Shown: positions 1 through 5,580, numbered from the stretch's first letter. The stretch: 12,918 bases of DNA from Clostridium_AM sp964554365 (GCA_964554365.1 CAZKOJ010000135.1:1-12918); one strand, 5' to 3'. A program made the numbers and translations. Notes: generated by a model from the sequence alone, not told the origin.

Positions 1-402
1 AGAACGTGTTTTTTCTATTTCTTCTTGAAGTTCTCTAAGTTTTAGTTTTATTGCCTCAGCTTTTTTACCTGCATCCTCATAGCTAGTTTTTAAAGAATTA
101 TAAGTTTTGTCAGCTTCAAGTTTTTTTGCAAGAGCCTTTTTAGCTAATTCATCATTACCTTTGCTCATAGCAAGCTTAACTTTTTCATCAAACTCCTCTG
201 AAGTTCTTTTAGCTTCAGTCATCTTTTTCTCAATTTCATGAACATTACCTAAAATTTGAGCAGAAGATAGTTTTGCTTTGTTTAAACTTTCCTCCATATC
301 TCTTATCTTTTGGTCTAAAAGTTCAATTGGATTTTCTGCCTCATCCAAAGCGTTGTTAACCTTTGCTTTAAACATATTAGACATTCTTTTAAATACTCCC
401 AT
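1..402 (-). CDS. pspA: PspA/IM30 family protein, N-terminal 134 residues (3' end beyond left edge)
   Basis: The visible 134 codons start MGVFKRMSNMFKAK and continue with the family hallmark of an amphipathic N-terminal helix, a run around NPIELLDQKIRDMEESL, and then a long charged heptad-rich helix ending at ...LQEEIEKTRS. PspA/IM30/Vipp1 proteins are peripheral membrane proteins that oligomerise on the inner leaflet and protect damaged membranes; Bacillus relatives (LiaH, PspA) respond to cell-wall stress. The ATG is preceded by AGGAGG at 411-416 with 8 nt spacing, so the start is secure. It lies 17 nt downstream of the serine-rich membrane protein gene on the same strand, and the SD directly follows that gene's stop codon, so the two are almost certainly co-transcribed. 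The gene is cut only by the window edge; the visible part has no internal stop. Family assignment is firm; the inducing stress in this organism is unknown. Confidence 0.93.
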   Translation of the reverse strand, partial: MGVFKRMSNMFKAKVNNALDEAENPIELLDQKIRDMEESLNKAKLSSAQILGNVHEIEKKMTEAKRTSEEFDEKVKLAMSKGNDELAKKALAKKLEADKTYNSLKTSYEDAGKKAEAIKLKLRELQEEIEKTRS

Positions 403-419
403 AAAAAAATCCTCCTTAA

Positions 420-980
420 TTATCTTCTTTTATATTTTTTTATTAATTTAATAATAACTACTATTATGATGATAAAAATTATAAGTTTAAATAATCCTAT
501 AAACCAACTTCCTAAAAGACTGTGGCTCCCATATCCTGAGCCACTACCATGTCCCCATGGTATAGGTATTGGAATAGGTAAAAATGATCGTTTGCTTCCG
601 CTAGTATTAGTTTTAGGTGGCGGAGCAGTATTATTATTATTTGACGATTTTGACTTATAGTCTTCAGAAGACTTTGGTGAATTTGAAAAATTACCAGACT
701 TATAGTCTCCATTTGAAGATTTTGGTGTACTGGAAGAAGATTTAGGTGAAGAAGAACTACCAGTTGAAGATTTAGGTGAAGAGAAGCTACCTGATTTAAA
801 GCTTCCACCTGAACTTTTGGAGCCAGAACTATGCCCTCCTCCTCCTTTGGCATAAGCTACAGCATAGTTGTCATTTATTCCTATAGTATCTATTAGTCTA
901 GGACTAAAAATGTCTGCGGATATAAATAAAAAAGCAAGTAGAAAACATATAAGAAACCGCTTTTTATTTATGTTGGTCAC
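420..980 (-). CDS. Serine/glycine-rich secreted or membrane protein in operon with pspA
   Basis: I do not recognise a named family. The 186-residue product has a basic-hydrophobic N-terminus (about residues 6-24, signal peptide or membrane anchor), then AKGGGGHSSG, then a low-complexity Ser/Lys/Gly/Asn region (about 48-130) with four (S/T)PKSS copies near 68, 78, 85 and 101 and two DYKS units. A PIPIPIP stretch (about 135-141), a Gly/Ser/His patch, a very hydrophobic helix (about 158-181) and a basic KKYKRR tail follow. The Ser-rich part would sit outside the cell between two membrane segments, or be anchored only by the C-terminal one. The tail would be cytoplasmic, where PspA could bind; that is inference from the operon. 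The annotated start is GTG at 978-980, the only ATG/GTG/TTG after an in-frame TAG, but it is embedded in an extended SD, so initiation may be at the ATA codon a few bases on. Expression is real by context; function is unknown. Confidence 0.8.
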   Translation of the reverse strand: MTNINKKRFLICFLLAFLFISADIFSPRLIDTIGINDNYAVAYAKGGGGHSSGSKSSGGSFKSGSFSSPKSSTGSSSSPKSSSSTPKSSNGDYKSGNFSNSPKSSEDYKSKSSNNNNTAPPPKTNTSGSKRSFLPIPIPIPWGHGSGSGYGSHSLLGSWFIGLFKLIIFIIIIVVIIKLIKKYKRR

Positions 981-1006
981 CCCCTAAGAAACAACGTTAC
1001 CTTTTA

Positions 1007-1033
1007 ATTATATGTTAACATATTATTGTTCAA
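1007..1033 (-). promoter_or_regulatory. Candidate sigma-A promoter with palindrome for the serine-rich protein-pspA operon
   Basis: Read on the minus strand, TTGAAC (1028-1033) and a perfect TATAAT (1007-1012) are 15 nt apart, slightly short of the usual 17. A perfect 14-bp palindrome, ATATGTTAACATAT (1010-1023), sits between them and overlaps the -10 element, a good place for a repressor. No sigma-54 -24/-12 element of the proteobacterial psp type was seen. Promoter call is from motif match only. Confidence 0.45.
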
Positions 1034-1237
1034 TATTGGATACAAATAATAATAAATTTTGTTGGGTTGACTATGATATTTATTATAGGTTATTAAATAC
1101 TATATTACAATATTAAAATTAACTCATTTGAGGGGAATTTTGACGGTTTATTCAATTTGTCTAAACTAATCACCATTATATCTCCTTATACCTTAATATT
1201 TCACTGCAATGTGAATTGAAAATTTATACTATTTAAC

Positions 1238-1266
1238 TTGTAAAGAGGTTATATATAACTTATAAT
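1238..1266 (+). promoter_or_regulatory. Candidate sigma-A promoter for the DUF1836 gene
   Basis: TTGTAA (1238-1243) is followed after exactly 17 nt by TATAAT (1261-1266). Transcription would start near 1273, giving an untranslated leader of about 148 nt before the ATG at 1422, unusually long for a small gene. The leader contains a tiny ORF at 1365-1400. Confidence 0.55.
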
Positions 1267-1364
1267 ATTAGTATAAAGATTATTATGTTATTTAATATAG
1301 ATACTTAAGGTTACAATGTTACATAGAAGGGAATGCTTGAATAGAATTATAAAAAGAAGGGTAG

Positions 1365-1400
1365 GTGAAAACTTGGTTTCTAGTTATGTTTAATTTGTAA
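1365..1400 (+). CDS. Possible 11-codon leader peptide upstream of the DUF1836 gene
   Basis: A GTG at 1365 opens a short frame (MKTWFLVMFNL, stop TAA at 1398-1400) preceded by AGAAGGG at 1355-1361, which is a better SD than the one in front of the DUF1836 start. It lies inside the long leader. It may be a coupling or attenuation peptide, or chance. There is no run of one amino acid and no terminator between it and 1422, so classical attenuation is not supported. Confidence 0.2.
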   Translation: MKTWFLVMFNL

Positions 1401-1421
1401 TCTAGGAATCAGGCTGTAAAA

Positions 1422-2009
1422 ATGGAAAAAAGCAAATTTGGTATAGAATATATAAATGAGGTTGCTAAAGAAATATCGAAAAATACTATAGTATCTTACG
1501 AAGATTTGCCTAGATATGATTTGTTCTTATCTCAGGTTATAGATTATCTGAATGATAAATTTTCAGATGAAAAATATACTAATAATATAGTACAAAATTA
1601 TATTAAAAATGAGGTTATAACTAAACCAGAAGATGGAAAAAAGAGAGGCTATACTAAAGATCACTTAGCTCAATTAGTTCTTCTTAGCTATATGAGACCT
1701 ATATTGACTACTGAAGAGATAAAGAAAGTCTTTAGTTTAGCTTTTAATGAAATAAATAATAGTGATGATGATATCATATCATGGGAAAAAGCCTATAAGA
1801 TTTTTTCTGATATACAAAAAGATAGTTTTGAAGAGTTTATATCAAAACAACATTTTAATGAAGACAAAATTGAAAATATAGTAAAAGGTATGAACTTAAA
1901 TCATGAAGATGAAGAGAGAATAAATGTTTTTTTTGTTGTAATGACGTTGATTTGTCAAGCCAGTGCTATAAAGAAATTAGTACAAAATATAGTAGATAAC
2001 TACAAATAG
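1422..2009 (+). CDS. DUF1836 domain-containing protein
   Basis: A 195-residue, highly charged soluble protein with no signal peptide or membrane segment. Residues about 50-105 carry the DUF1836 signature: a Tyr/Asn-rich helix (YTNNIVQNYIKNEVITKP), a basic turn (KKRGYTKDHLAQL) and a helix ending LTTEEIKKVF. The order resembles the MerR-like winged helix, where the GYTKDHL segment would be the recognition turn. The family is widespread in Firmicutes, with no established biochemical role; a DNA-binding regulator is an inference from the fold-like pattern. The start at ATG 1422 has only a weak SD (AGG near 1411), and no better in-frame start was noted. The gene stands alone: upstream genes are divergent, and transcription probably ends at the terminator near 2186-2224. 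Confidence 0.85.
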   Translation: MEKSKFGIEYINEVAKEISKNTIVSYEDLPRYDLFLSQVIDYLNDKFSDEKYTNNIVQNYIKNEVITKPEDGKKRGYTKDHLAQLVLLSYMRPILTTEEIKKVFSLAFNEINNSDDDIISWEKAYKIFSDIQKDSFEEFISKQHFNEDKIENIVKGMNLNHEDEERINVFFVVMTLICQASAIKKLVQNIVDNYK

Positions 2010-2046
2010 TGATAACTAAACTATACTAAGTTATTTTGATTATAAT

Positions 2047-2071
2047 TTACATTAATAACATATTAATGTAA
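2047..2071. repeat. Perfect 11-bp inverted repeat downstream of the DUF1836 gene
   Basis: TTACATTAATA (2047-2057) and TATTAATGTAA (2061-2071) are exact reverse complements separated by ACA. In RNA this is a tight all-A/U hairpin except for one G-C pair. No T-tract follows, so it is not a standard terminator. It could be an operator or a transcript-end stabiliser. Confidence 0.6.
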
Positions 2072-2185
2072 TTATGTTAATATCCAGAGCTTGGGTTGAG
2101 ATATTTTTAGTTAAAAAAACTAAGGTATTTTATAAACGTACTATTGAATAAATCCCCATTAGAGAATATATAAATATATATTATG

Positions 2186-2224
2186 AAACACTTGGTTTAT
2201 CTACCTGGTGTTTTTTGTTTTTAT
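2186..2224 (+). terminator. Rho-independent terminator downstream of the DUF1836 gene
   Basis: AAACACTTGG (2186-2195) pairs with CCTGGTGTTT (2204-2213), including one G-U pair and one mismatch, around an 8-nt loop. It is followed by a T-rich tail (TTTTTTGTTTTTAT, 2211-2224). It would end transcripts from the DUF1836 gene or from any RNA in the tail region. Confidence 0.7.
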
Positions 2225-2303
2225 ATAAAAAGGAAATAATTTACAAATGACTTTCTTTCTTTATGTTTGATTTACATATAATTGGTGTGGATATTAGTAA
2301 AAA

Positions 2304-2348
2304 ATAAGAGAATGCAAGAAGCCTGTTTATATTAATATTCTTGCATTC
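2304..2348 (-). terminator. Rho-independent terminator of ispF
   Basis: On the minus strand, GAATGCAAGAA and TTCTTGCATTC form a perfect 11-bp stem (plus-strand arms 2310-2320 and 2338-2348) with a 17-nt loop. The stem is followed by a T-rich run (TTATTTTTTAC). It lies 11 nt past the ispF stop codon. Confidence 0.85.
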
Positions 2349-2359
2349 CATTTTAAAAT

Positions 2360-2833
2360 TTAAATTCTTGTAACGAGACATACACTATGAGCAGATATAC
2401 CTTCTTTCCTGCCTGTAAATCCTAATTCTTCTTCGGTAGTTGCTTTTACGCTTATTCTATCTTCACTTATATTTAAGGTTTCAGATATAATAGTTCTCAT
2501 ATTATCAATATAGGGAGCTAATTTAGGAGCTTGAGCAATTATAGTAGAGTCTATATTTCCAATTTTAAATCCTTTTGCTATAATAAGCTCTCCTACTTTT
2601 TTTAATAACATTAAGCTAGAAATATTTTTATAAGAAGGATCTGTATCAGGAAAATGCTTACCGATATCACCTAATGCTAATGAACCAAGTAAACTATCCA
2701 TTATAGCATGAAGAAGTACATCAGCATCAGAATGACCAAGTAGACCTTTAGAATATGGTATACTTATTCCACCAAGAATAAGAGGTCTGTTTTCAATAAG
2801 CTTATGTACATCATAACCTATTCCTATTCTCAT
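2360..2833 (-). CDS. ispF: 2-C-methyl-D-erythritol 2,4-cyclodiphosphate synthase
   Basis: IspF converts CDP-methylerythritol 2-phosphate to methylerythritol 2,4-cyclodiphosphate, releasing CMP, in the MEP pathway for isoprenoids; it works as a cytosolic homotrimer with Zn2+. The 157-residue length is standard. The N-terminus MRIGIGYDVHKL holds the zinc ligands Asp8 and His10 of the DxH motif; LLGHSDADVLLHAIMDSLLGSLALGDIG (about 31-58) supplies the third histidine and the DAD motif; IDSTIIAQAPKLAPYI (about 99-114) and KATTEEELGFTGRKEGI (about 129-145) are the substrate and nucleotide-binding motifs. All key residues are intact. The ATG is preceded by GGAGG (plus-strand 2841-2845). The gene is not next to ispD, unlike in many bacteria. 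A terminator separates it from the small gene upstream, so it may use its own promoter within 2834-2880, which I could not define. Confidence 0.97.
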   Translation of the reverse strand: MRIGIGYDVHKLIENRPLILGGISIPYSKGLLGHSDADVLLHAIMDSLLGSLALGDIGKHFPDTDPSYKNISSLMLLKKVGELIIAKGFKIGNIDSTIIAQAPKLAPYIDNMRTIISETLNISEDRISVKATTEEELGFTGRKEGISAHSVCLVTRI

Positions 2834-2877
2834 AATAAAACCTCCAAAGTTTTTAAATATATTTTATCACAAATAAT

Positions 2878-2904
2878 AAAAAAAGGTGCTTGTATATTGC
2901 ACCT
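2878..2904 (-). terminator. Terminator of the small basic protein gene
   Basis: On the minus strand AGGTGC and GCACCT (plus-strand arms 2884-2889 and 2899-2904) form a 6-bp G/C-containing stem with a 9-nt loop, followed by TTTTTTTATTATTTG. The stem begins at the first base of the stop codon of the small gene. It separates that gene from ispF. Confidence 0.75.
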
Positions 2905-3077
2905 CAAGATATATCTTTGTTATAGTTGATTATTTTTTTGTTATCATCTGGGTCAGAAGAGTTATTTGTAGAGCTAAATATTTTTTTAAGCAAATTTTTT
3001 AATTTCCATAACAGAGTTTCTTTTTTATTTTTTTTATTGTTTTTAGTAAAATCCACAAAAATAAGTTTATCTCTCAT
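2904..3077 (-). CDS. Small basic hypothetical protein (57 residues)
   Basis: I do not recognise this protein. From ATG 3075-3077 it reads MRDKLIFVDFTKNNKK, then a strongly basic middle (about 12-33, many Lys and Asn, WKLKNLLKKIF) and an acidic, Asn-rich tail ending NKDIS. There is no signal peptide; a nucleic-acid or membrane-surface role would fit the charge but is only a guess. An in-frame ATG at 3093-3095 would add six residues. I prefer 3077 because an AGGGAGG lies at plus-strand 3080-3086, though it is very close to the ATG (2 nt); an AAAGG further up gives about 10 nt spacing. A well-formed promoter (TTAACA-17-TATTAT, 3117-3145) and a terminator flank it, which supports a genuine one-gene transcript. 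Confidence 0.6.
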   Translation of the reverse strand: MRDKLIFVDFTKNNKKNKKETLLWKLKNLLKKIFSSTNNSSDPDDNKKIINYNKDIS

Positions 3078-3116
3078 AACCTCCCTACCTTTCATTAAAA
3101 TATTTATTATAATAAA

Positions 3117-3145
3117 ATAATAGCATAAAAAAGGAAAAATGTTAA
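3117..3145 (-). promoter_or_regulatory. Candidate sigma-A promoter of the small basic protein gene
   Basis: Read on the minus strand, TTAACA (3140-3145) and TATTAT (3117-3122) are exactly 17 nt apart. Transcription would start near 3110, giving a leader of about 33 nt to the preferred start. Confidence 0.5.
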
Positions 3146-3208
3146 GAAAATTCTAAAAACAATATCAAAACTAAAAGTTGCTTACAATGTAATTAAATCT
3201 ATGTAAAA

Positions 3209-3257
3209 GTTAAGCGCCATTTATCACTTTAATTTTAATATATAAAAGGCGCTTAAC
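3209..3257. repeat. Long-stem inverted repeat GTTAAGCGCC...GGCGCTTAAC
   Basis: GTTAAGCGCC (3209-3218) and GGCGCTTAAC (3248-3257) are perfect reverse complements. After one A/A mismatch the pairing continues for five more bases (TTTAT 3220-3224 with ATAAA 3242-3246), giving a stem of about 16 positions with a GC core in otherwise very AT-rich DNA. No long T-run follows on plus; four Ts follow on minus. It is not next to a convergent gene end, so a plain terminator role is not obvious. Confidence 0.8.
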
Positions 3258-3377
3258 TAAGAGAAAAAAAGAATAAATTAATGGACTATGCATAATTTTA
3301 TGGTCAATAATATTATATGAAGTATGTATTCGATAGGTTAAAATAAATTTTAAGAAAAAATTATAGAATATATAAAG

Positions 3378-3732
3378 TTATGCACAGGTTATCCACAATT
3401 CTGTGGATAATGTTGATAACTATGAGTAAAGTTTAATGGTATTAAGATGTTTCGTTGATGGTTTTTTGTATATTTGGTATTTTAACACATATTTAACAAG
3501 TTATAAACAAGCTGTCTGTGGATAATGTTAATAACTTTATGAAATTGATAGTAGATAATATTTTATTAACTCTATGAGTAATTTGTTGTAAAGTGCGATA
3601 AAAATAGAATAGTAGGAGCAAATCATGATGGACAATGTAATTATATAAGATTAAAAAATGTAAATTATCAATAATTGATATTAGGTAAGACTAACAAGTT
3701 ATACACAAGTTAAATGTTAATAATGTGGATAA
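3378..3732. other. Cluster of DnaA boxes (six perfect TTATNCACA matches)
   Basis: Perfect matches to TTATNCACA lie at 3378-3386 (+, TTATGCACA), 3389-3397 (+), 3402-3410 (-), 3517-3525 (-), 3699-3707 (+, TTATACACA) and 3724-3732 (-). Four of the six are the consensus TTATCCACA. One-mismatch boxes are at 3411-3419, 3501-3509, 3526-3534 and 3715-3723. A strong box followed directly by a weak one recurs (3402-3419 and 3517-3534, near-identical 18-mers), and the order is reversed at 3715-3732. The DNA between is extremely AT-rich. No dnaA, dnaN, rpmH or gyr gene is nearby, so this is better read as a DnaA-binding cluster outside the main origin than as oriC itself. Confidence 0.85.
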
Positions 3733-3868
3733 ATAAAATAAATATTTCTAGTGCAAATAGAGGAGGAGTTATATTATAATATAATCTATAAAAGTCAAAT
3801 ATGTTAATGTATAGCAATTAAATTTAAATTTTAGCATTATAAAATGCTTTTATGAAAGAAGTGAAGAT

Positions 3869-4807
3869 ATGAATAAAAGATATAAGAAAATAGTATTAGT
3901 AGTTAGTTTTATTGTAATGGTAGGCATCTTGGGGTATAACTTTATTAGTAAAGAAAAAACAAAATCTGAGAATGAAAATTCACTTAAGGAAAAAGTTACT
4001 ACACTTAAAGAAAGTAATAACAATAAAAACACAAGGCAATCTTCAGTAAATACTGAAATTAAAAAGGAAAGAGAGTTTAAAGATGGTAATTTAAAATATA
4101 ATGATAAATCTATACCTGTAATTATGTACCATTCTATTGATTATGAAGCAGGAAATGAACTTAGAGTTTCTAAAGATGCTTTTAGAGAGCAAATGAAATA
4201 TCTAAAAGATAAGGGATATACAACTTTAAGTTTAGATGAATTGTATAGCTTTATGGTTAATAATAAACCTATTCCTGAAAAATCAGTGGTGCTAACTTTT
4301 GATGATGGATATAAAGATAATTATGAAAATGCATATCCTATATTAAAAGAATTTGGTTTTAATGCTGCAGTATTTATTATTGTTAATTGCATAGATAAAG
4401 AAAAAGATTATTTAACTTCACAGCAATTAAAGGAAATGGATGTAAATGGCGTGAGTATAGAAAGTCATACTATAAATCATGATCAATTAGATAAATTACC
4501 TTATAATAAACAAGTTGAAACATTAAAAAGTTCAAAGGAATATATAGAAAAGCTCCTCAATAAAAAAGTAAAATATATAGGATACCCTTATGGAAAGACT
4601 AATGACAGCGCTATAAAAGCAGCTAAGAATACCGGCTACAAAATGGCCTTTACAACTGTAAGTGGATGGTCTAATAATAATCAAGGAATGTATACATTAC
4701 ACAGAGTATACATATCAGCTAACTATGATATAAAAGAGTTTGAAAGAAGATTAACTAACTCTAACTATAATGTTAGTACTTCTAATAAAAAATCAGCAAA
4801 ACCTTAA
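3869..4807 (+). CDS. Membrane-anchored polysaccharide deacetylase (NodB domain, CE4)
   Basis: A 312-residue extracytoplasmic enzyme expected to remove N-acetyl groups from peptidoglycan or another GlcNAc polymer. Residues 8-26 are a single membrane segment after a basic N-terminus; 27-80 are a charged, Lys/Asn/Glu-rich linker; VIMYHSID (84-91) opens the catalytic part. VLTFDDGY (141-148) is NodB motif 1 with catalytic base Asp145 and metal ligand Asp146. SHTINH (199-204) supplies metal ligands His200 and His204. YPYGKTND (239-246) is motif 3, and the C-terminal motif is probably near LHRVYI (277-282). All catalytic residues are present. The MYHSID form is typical of the PgaB/IcaB and sporulation-deacetylase type branch rather than of rhizobial NodB. 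No substrate can be named from sequence. SD is GAAGTGAAG just before the ATG. The gene stands alone and ends in a bidirectional terminator. Confidence 0.92.
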   Translation: MNKRYKKIVLVVSFIVMVGILGYNFISKEKTKSENENSLKEKVTTLKESNNNKNTRQSSVNTEIKKEREFKDGNLKYNDKSIPVIMYHSIDYEAGNELRVSKDAFREQMKYLKDKGYTTLSLDELYSFMVNNKPIPEKSVVLTFDDGYKDNYENAYPILKEFGFNAAVFIIVNCIDKEKDYLTSQQLKEMDVNGVSIESHTINHDQLDKLPYNKQVETLKSSKEYIEKLLNKKVKYIGYPYGKTNDSAIKAAKNTGYKMAFTTVSGWSNNNQGMYTLHRVYISANYDIKEFERRLTNSNYNVSTSNKKSAKP

Positions 4808-4810
4808 AAA

Positions 4811-4843
4811 AGGAGGCTTTATAAAGAAGCCTCTTCTGTTTTT
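4811..4843. terminator. Bidirectional terminator between the deacetylase gene and rluF
   Basis: AGGAGGCTT (4811-4819) pairs with AAGCCTCTT (4827-4835) around a 7-nt loop. A T-run (GTTTTTAT) follows on the plus strand, and the A-run at 4805-4811 gives TTTTTT on the minus strand. It begins just after the deacetylase stop and overlaps the last codons and stop of rluF, so it serves both convergent genes. Confidence 0.85.
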
Positions 4844-5580
4844 ATAGAATTAGTAATTAATTTATTTATAGTTTTAAGCTCAACTTCAGTTAGATATCTC
4901 CATTTACCTATAGGAATATTTTTTAAGGTTACGTTCATTATTCTAACTCTTTTTAGTTTAATCACATTATAACCTAAAGTTTCACACATTCTTCTTATTT
5001 GTCTATTTAAACCTTGAGTTAATGTTATTCTAAATATATGGGAATCTTCTTTCATCACTTTACAAGGATTGGTTACTGTATTTAATATTCTTACACCAGA
5101 ACGCATTTGATGTATAAACTCATTTGTAATAGACTTATCAACAGTAACTACATATTCTTTCTCATGGTTATTTCCAGCTCTTAGAATCTTATTTACAATG
5201 TCACCATCGTTAGTTAGAAAAATTAGACCTTCAGAATCTTTATCTAATCTTCCAATGTGAAATATTCTTTTAGGATAGTTCATAAAATTTACTATATTAT
5301 TTTTTATGGATTTTTCAGTAGTGCATATTATGCCTGCAGGTTTATTCAAAGCAATATACACTCTATCGTCTTTTTTATTTAAAGGCTTCCCATCAAGCCT
5401 TACTTCATCACCAGGAGTAACCTTAGAGCCCGTTTCTGCTAAAACACCATTTATAGTAACTCTTTTTTGGACAATGAGCTTATCAGCTTCTCTTCTAGAG
5501 CAAATACCTTTTTCACTTATAAATTTATTTATTCTAATAGAATTTAGATTTTCATTATGGTTTATTACATTTTTATACAA
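4819..5580 (-). CDS. rluF: 23S rRNA pseudouridine synthase, RluF-type
   Basis: The enzyme isomerises a uridine to pseudouridine in 23S rRNA (U2604 in E. coli RluF). It has 253 residues. An S4 RNA-binding domain (about 15-62, RINKFISEKGICSRREADKLI) is followed by the RsuA/RluB/E/F-type catalytic domain. The motif GRLDKDSEGLIFLTNDGD (110-127) holds catalytic Asp113. The block VNKILRAGNNHEKEY and the RQIRRMCETLGY segment (193-204) match E. coli RluF nearly word for word as I recall it, which is why I choose RluF over RluB; the shorter C-terminus lacks the basic tail of the E. coli protein. The start is TTG (5578-5580) with AAGGGAG about 10 nt upstream; no ATG gives a full S4 domain. It is monocistronic and divergent from the glucosaminidase gene. 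Confidence 0.92.
   Translation of the reverse strand: MYKNVINHNENLNSIRINKFISEKGICSRREADKLIVQKRVTINGVLAETGSKVTPGDEVRLDGKPLNKKDDRVYIALNKPAGIICTTEKSIKNNIVNFMNYPKRIFHIGRLDKDSEGLIFLTNDGDIVNKILRAGNNHEKEYVVTVDKSITNEFIHQMRSGVRILNTVTNPCKVMKEDSHIFRITLTQGLNRQIRRMCETLGYNVIKLKRVRIMNVTLKNIPIGKWRYLTEVELKTINKLITNSIKTEEASL

Larger units (their letters stand above)
981..1421. other. Intergenic region between divergent operons
   Basis: About 440 bases without a long gene. It holds a minus-strand promoter near 1007-1033, a plus-strand promoter near 1238-1266, a short inverted repeat TTCAC-6-GTGAA near 1200-1214 and a leader of about 150 nt before the DUF1836 gene. No RNA family or terminator was recognised here. 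Confidence 0.6.
2010..2359. other. Intergenic region with hairpins and two terminators
   Basis: About 350 bases without a gene. After the inverted repeat at 2047-2071 there is an AATATC/GATATT pair around an internal CAGAGCTTGGG (about 2079-2105) and a TTAGTT/AACTAA hairpin (about 2107-2123), then a plus-strand terminator at 2186-2224 and the minus-strand ispF terminator at 2304-2348. The structured part could be a 3' untranslated region or a small RNA; I recognise no known RNA family. Confidence 0.5.
3146..3868. other. Gene-free AT-rich region carrying the inverted repeat and DnaA boxes
   Basis: More than 700 bases with no convincing gene. Besides the inverted repeat (3209-3257) and the DnaA-box cluster (3378-3732) it contains an orphan AGAGGAGGAG purine block (3759-3768) with no start codon at proper spacing, a seven-codon frame at 3625-3648 after TAGGAGC, and a small hairpin AGCATT-ATAA-AATGCT (3833-3848) just before the deacetylase SD. 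I could not define the deacetylase promoter with confidence. Confidence 0.7.

Noticed and set aside
466..853. Two open frames (466-660 plus strand, 512-853 minus strand) inside the serine-rich gene
   Set aside because: They are shadows produced by the repetitive Ser/Pro/Gly coding sequence; neither has an SD or recognisable protein character.
2926..3120. Plus-strand open frame opposite the small basic protein gene
   Set aside because: It is Phe/Leu-rich only because it reads the complement of Lys/Asn codons, and the promoter and terminator support the minus strand.
3625..3648. Seven-codon frame (MMDNVII) after TAGGAGC in the DnaA-box region
   Set aside because: Too short to distinguish from chance and not linked to a downstream gene.
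3378..3732. Interpretation of the DnaA-box cluster as the main chromosomal origin
   Set aside because: None of the genes usually bordering oriC in Firmicutes (dnaA, dnaN, rpmH, rnpA, gyrB) is in the window; an auxiliary or titration site fits better.
3833..3848. Hairpin AGCATT-ATAA-AATGCT before the deacetylase start as a terminator or riboswitch
   Set aside because: Six base pairs with only four following Ts; too weak, and no aptamer was recognised upstream.
3850..4032. Minus-strand frame over the start of the deacetylase gene
   Set aside because: Shadow of the Lys/Asn/Ser-rich linker; the deacetylase reading frame is certain from its catalytic motifs.
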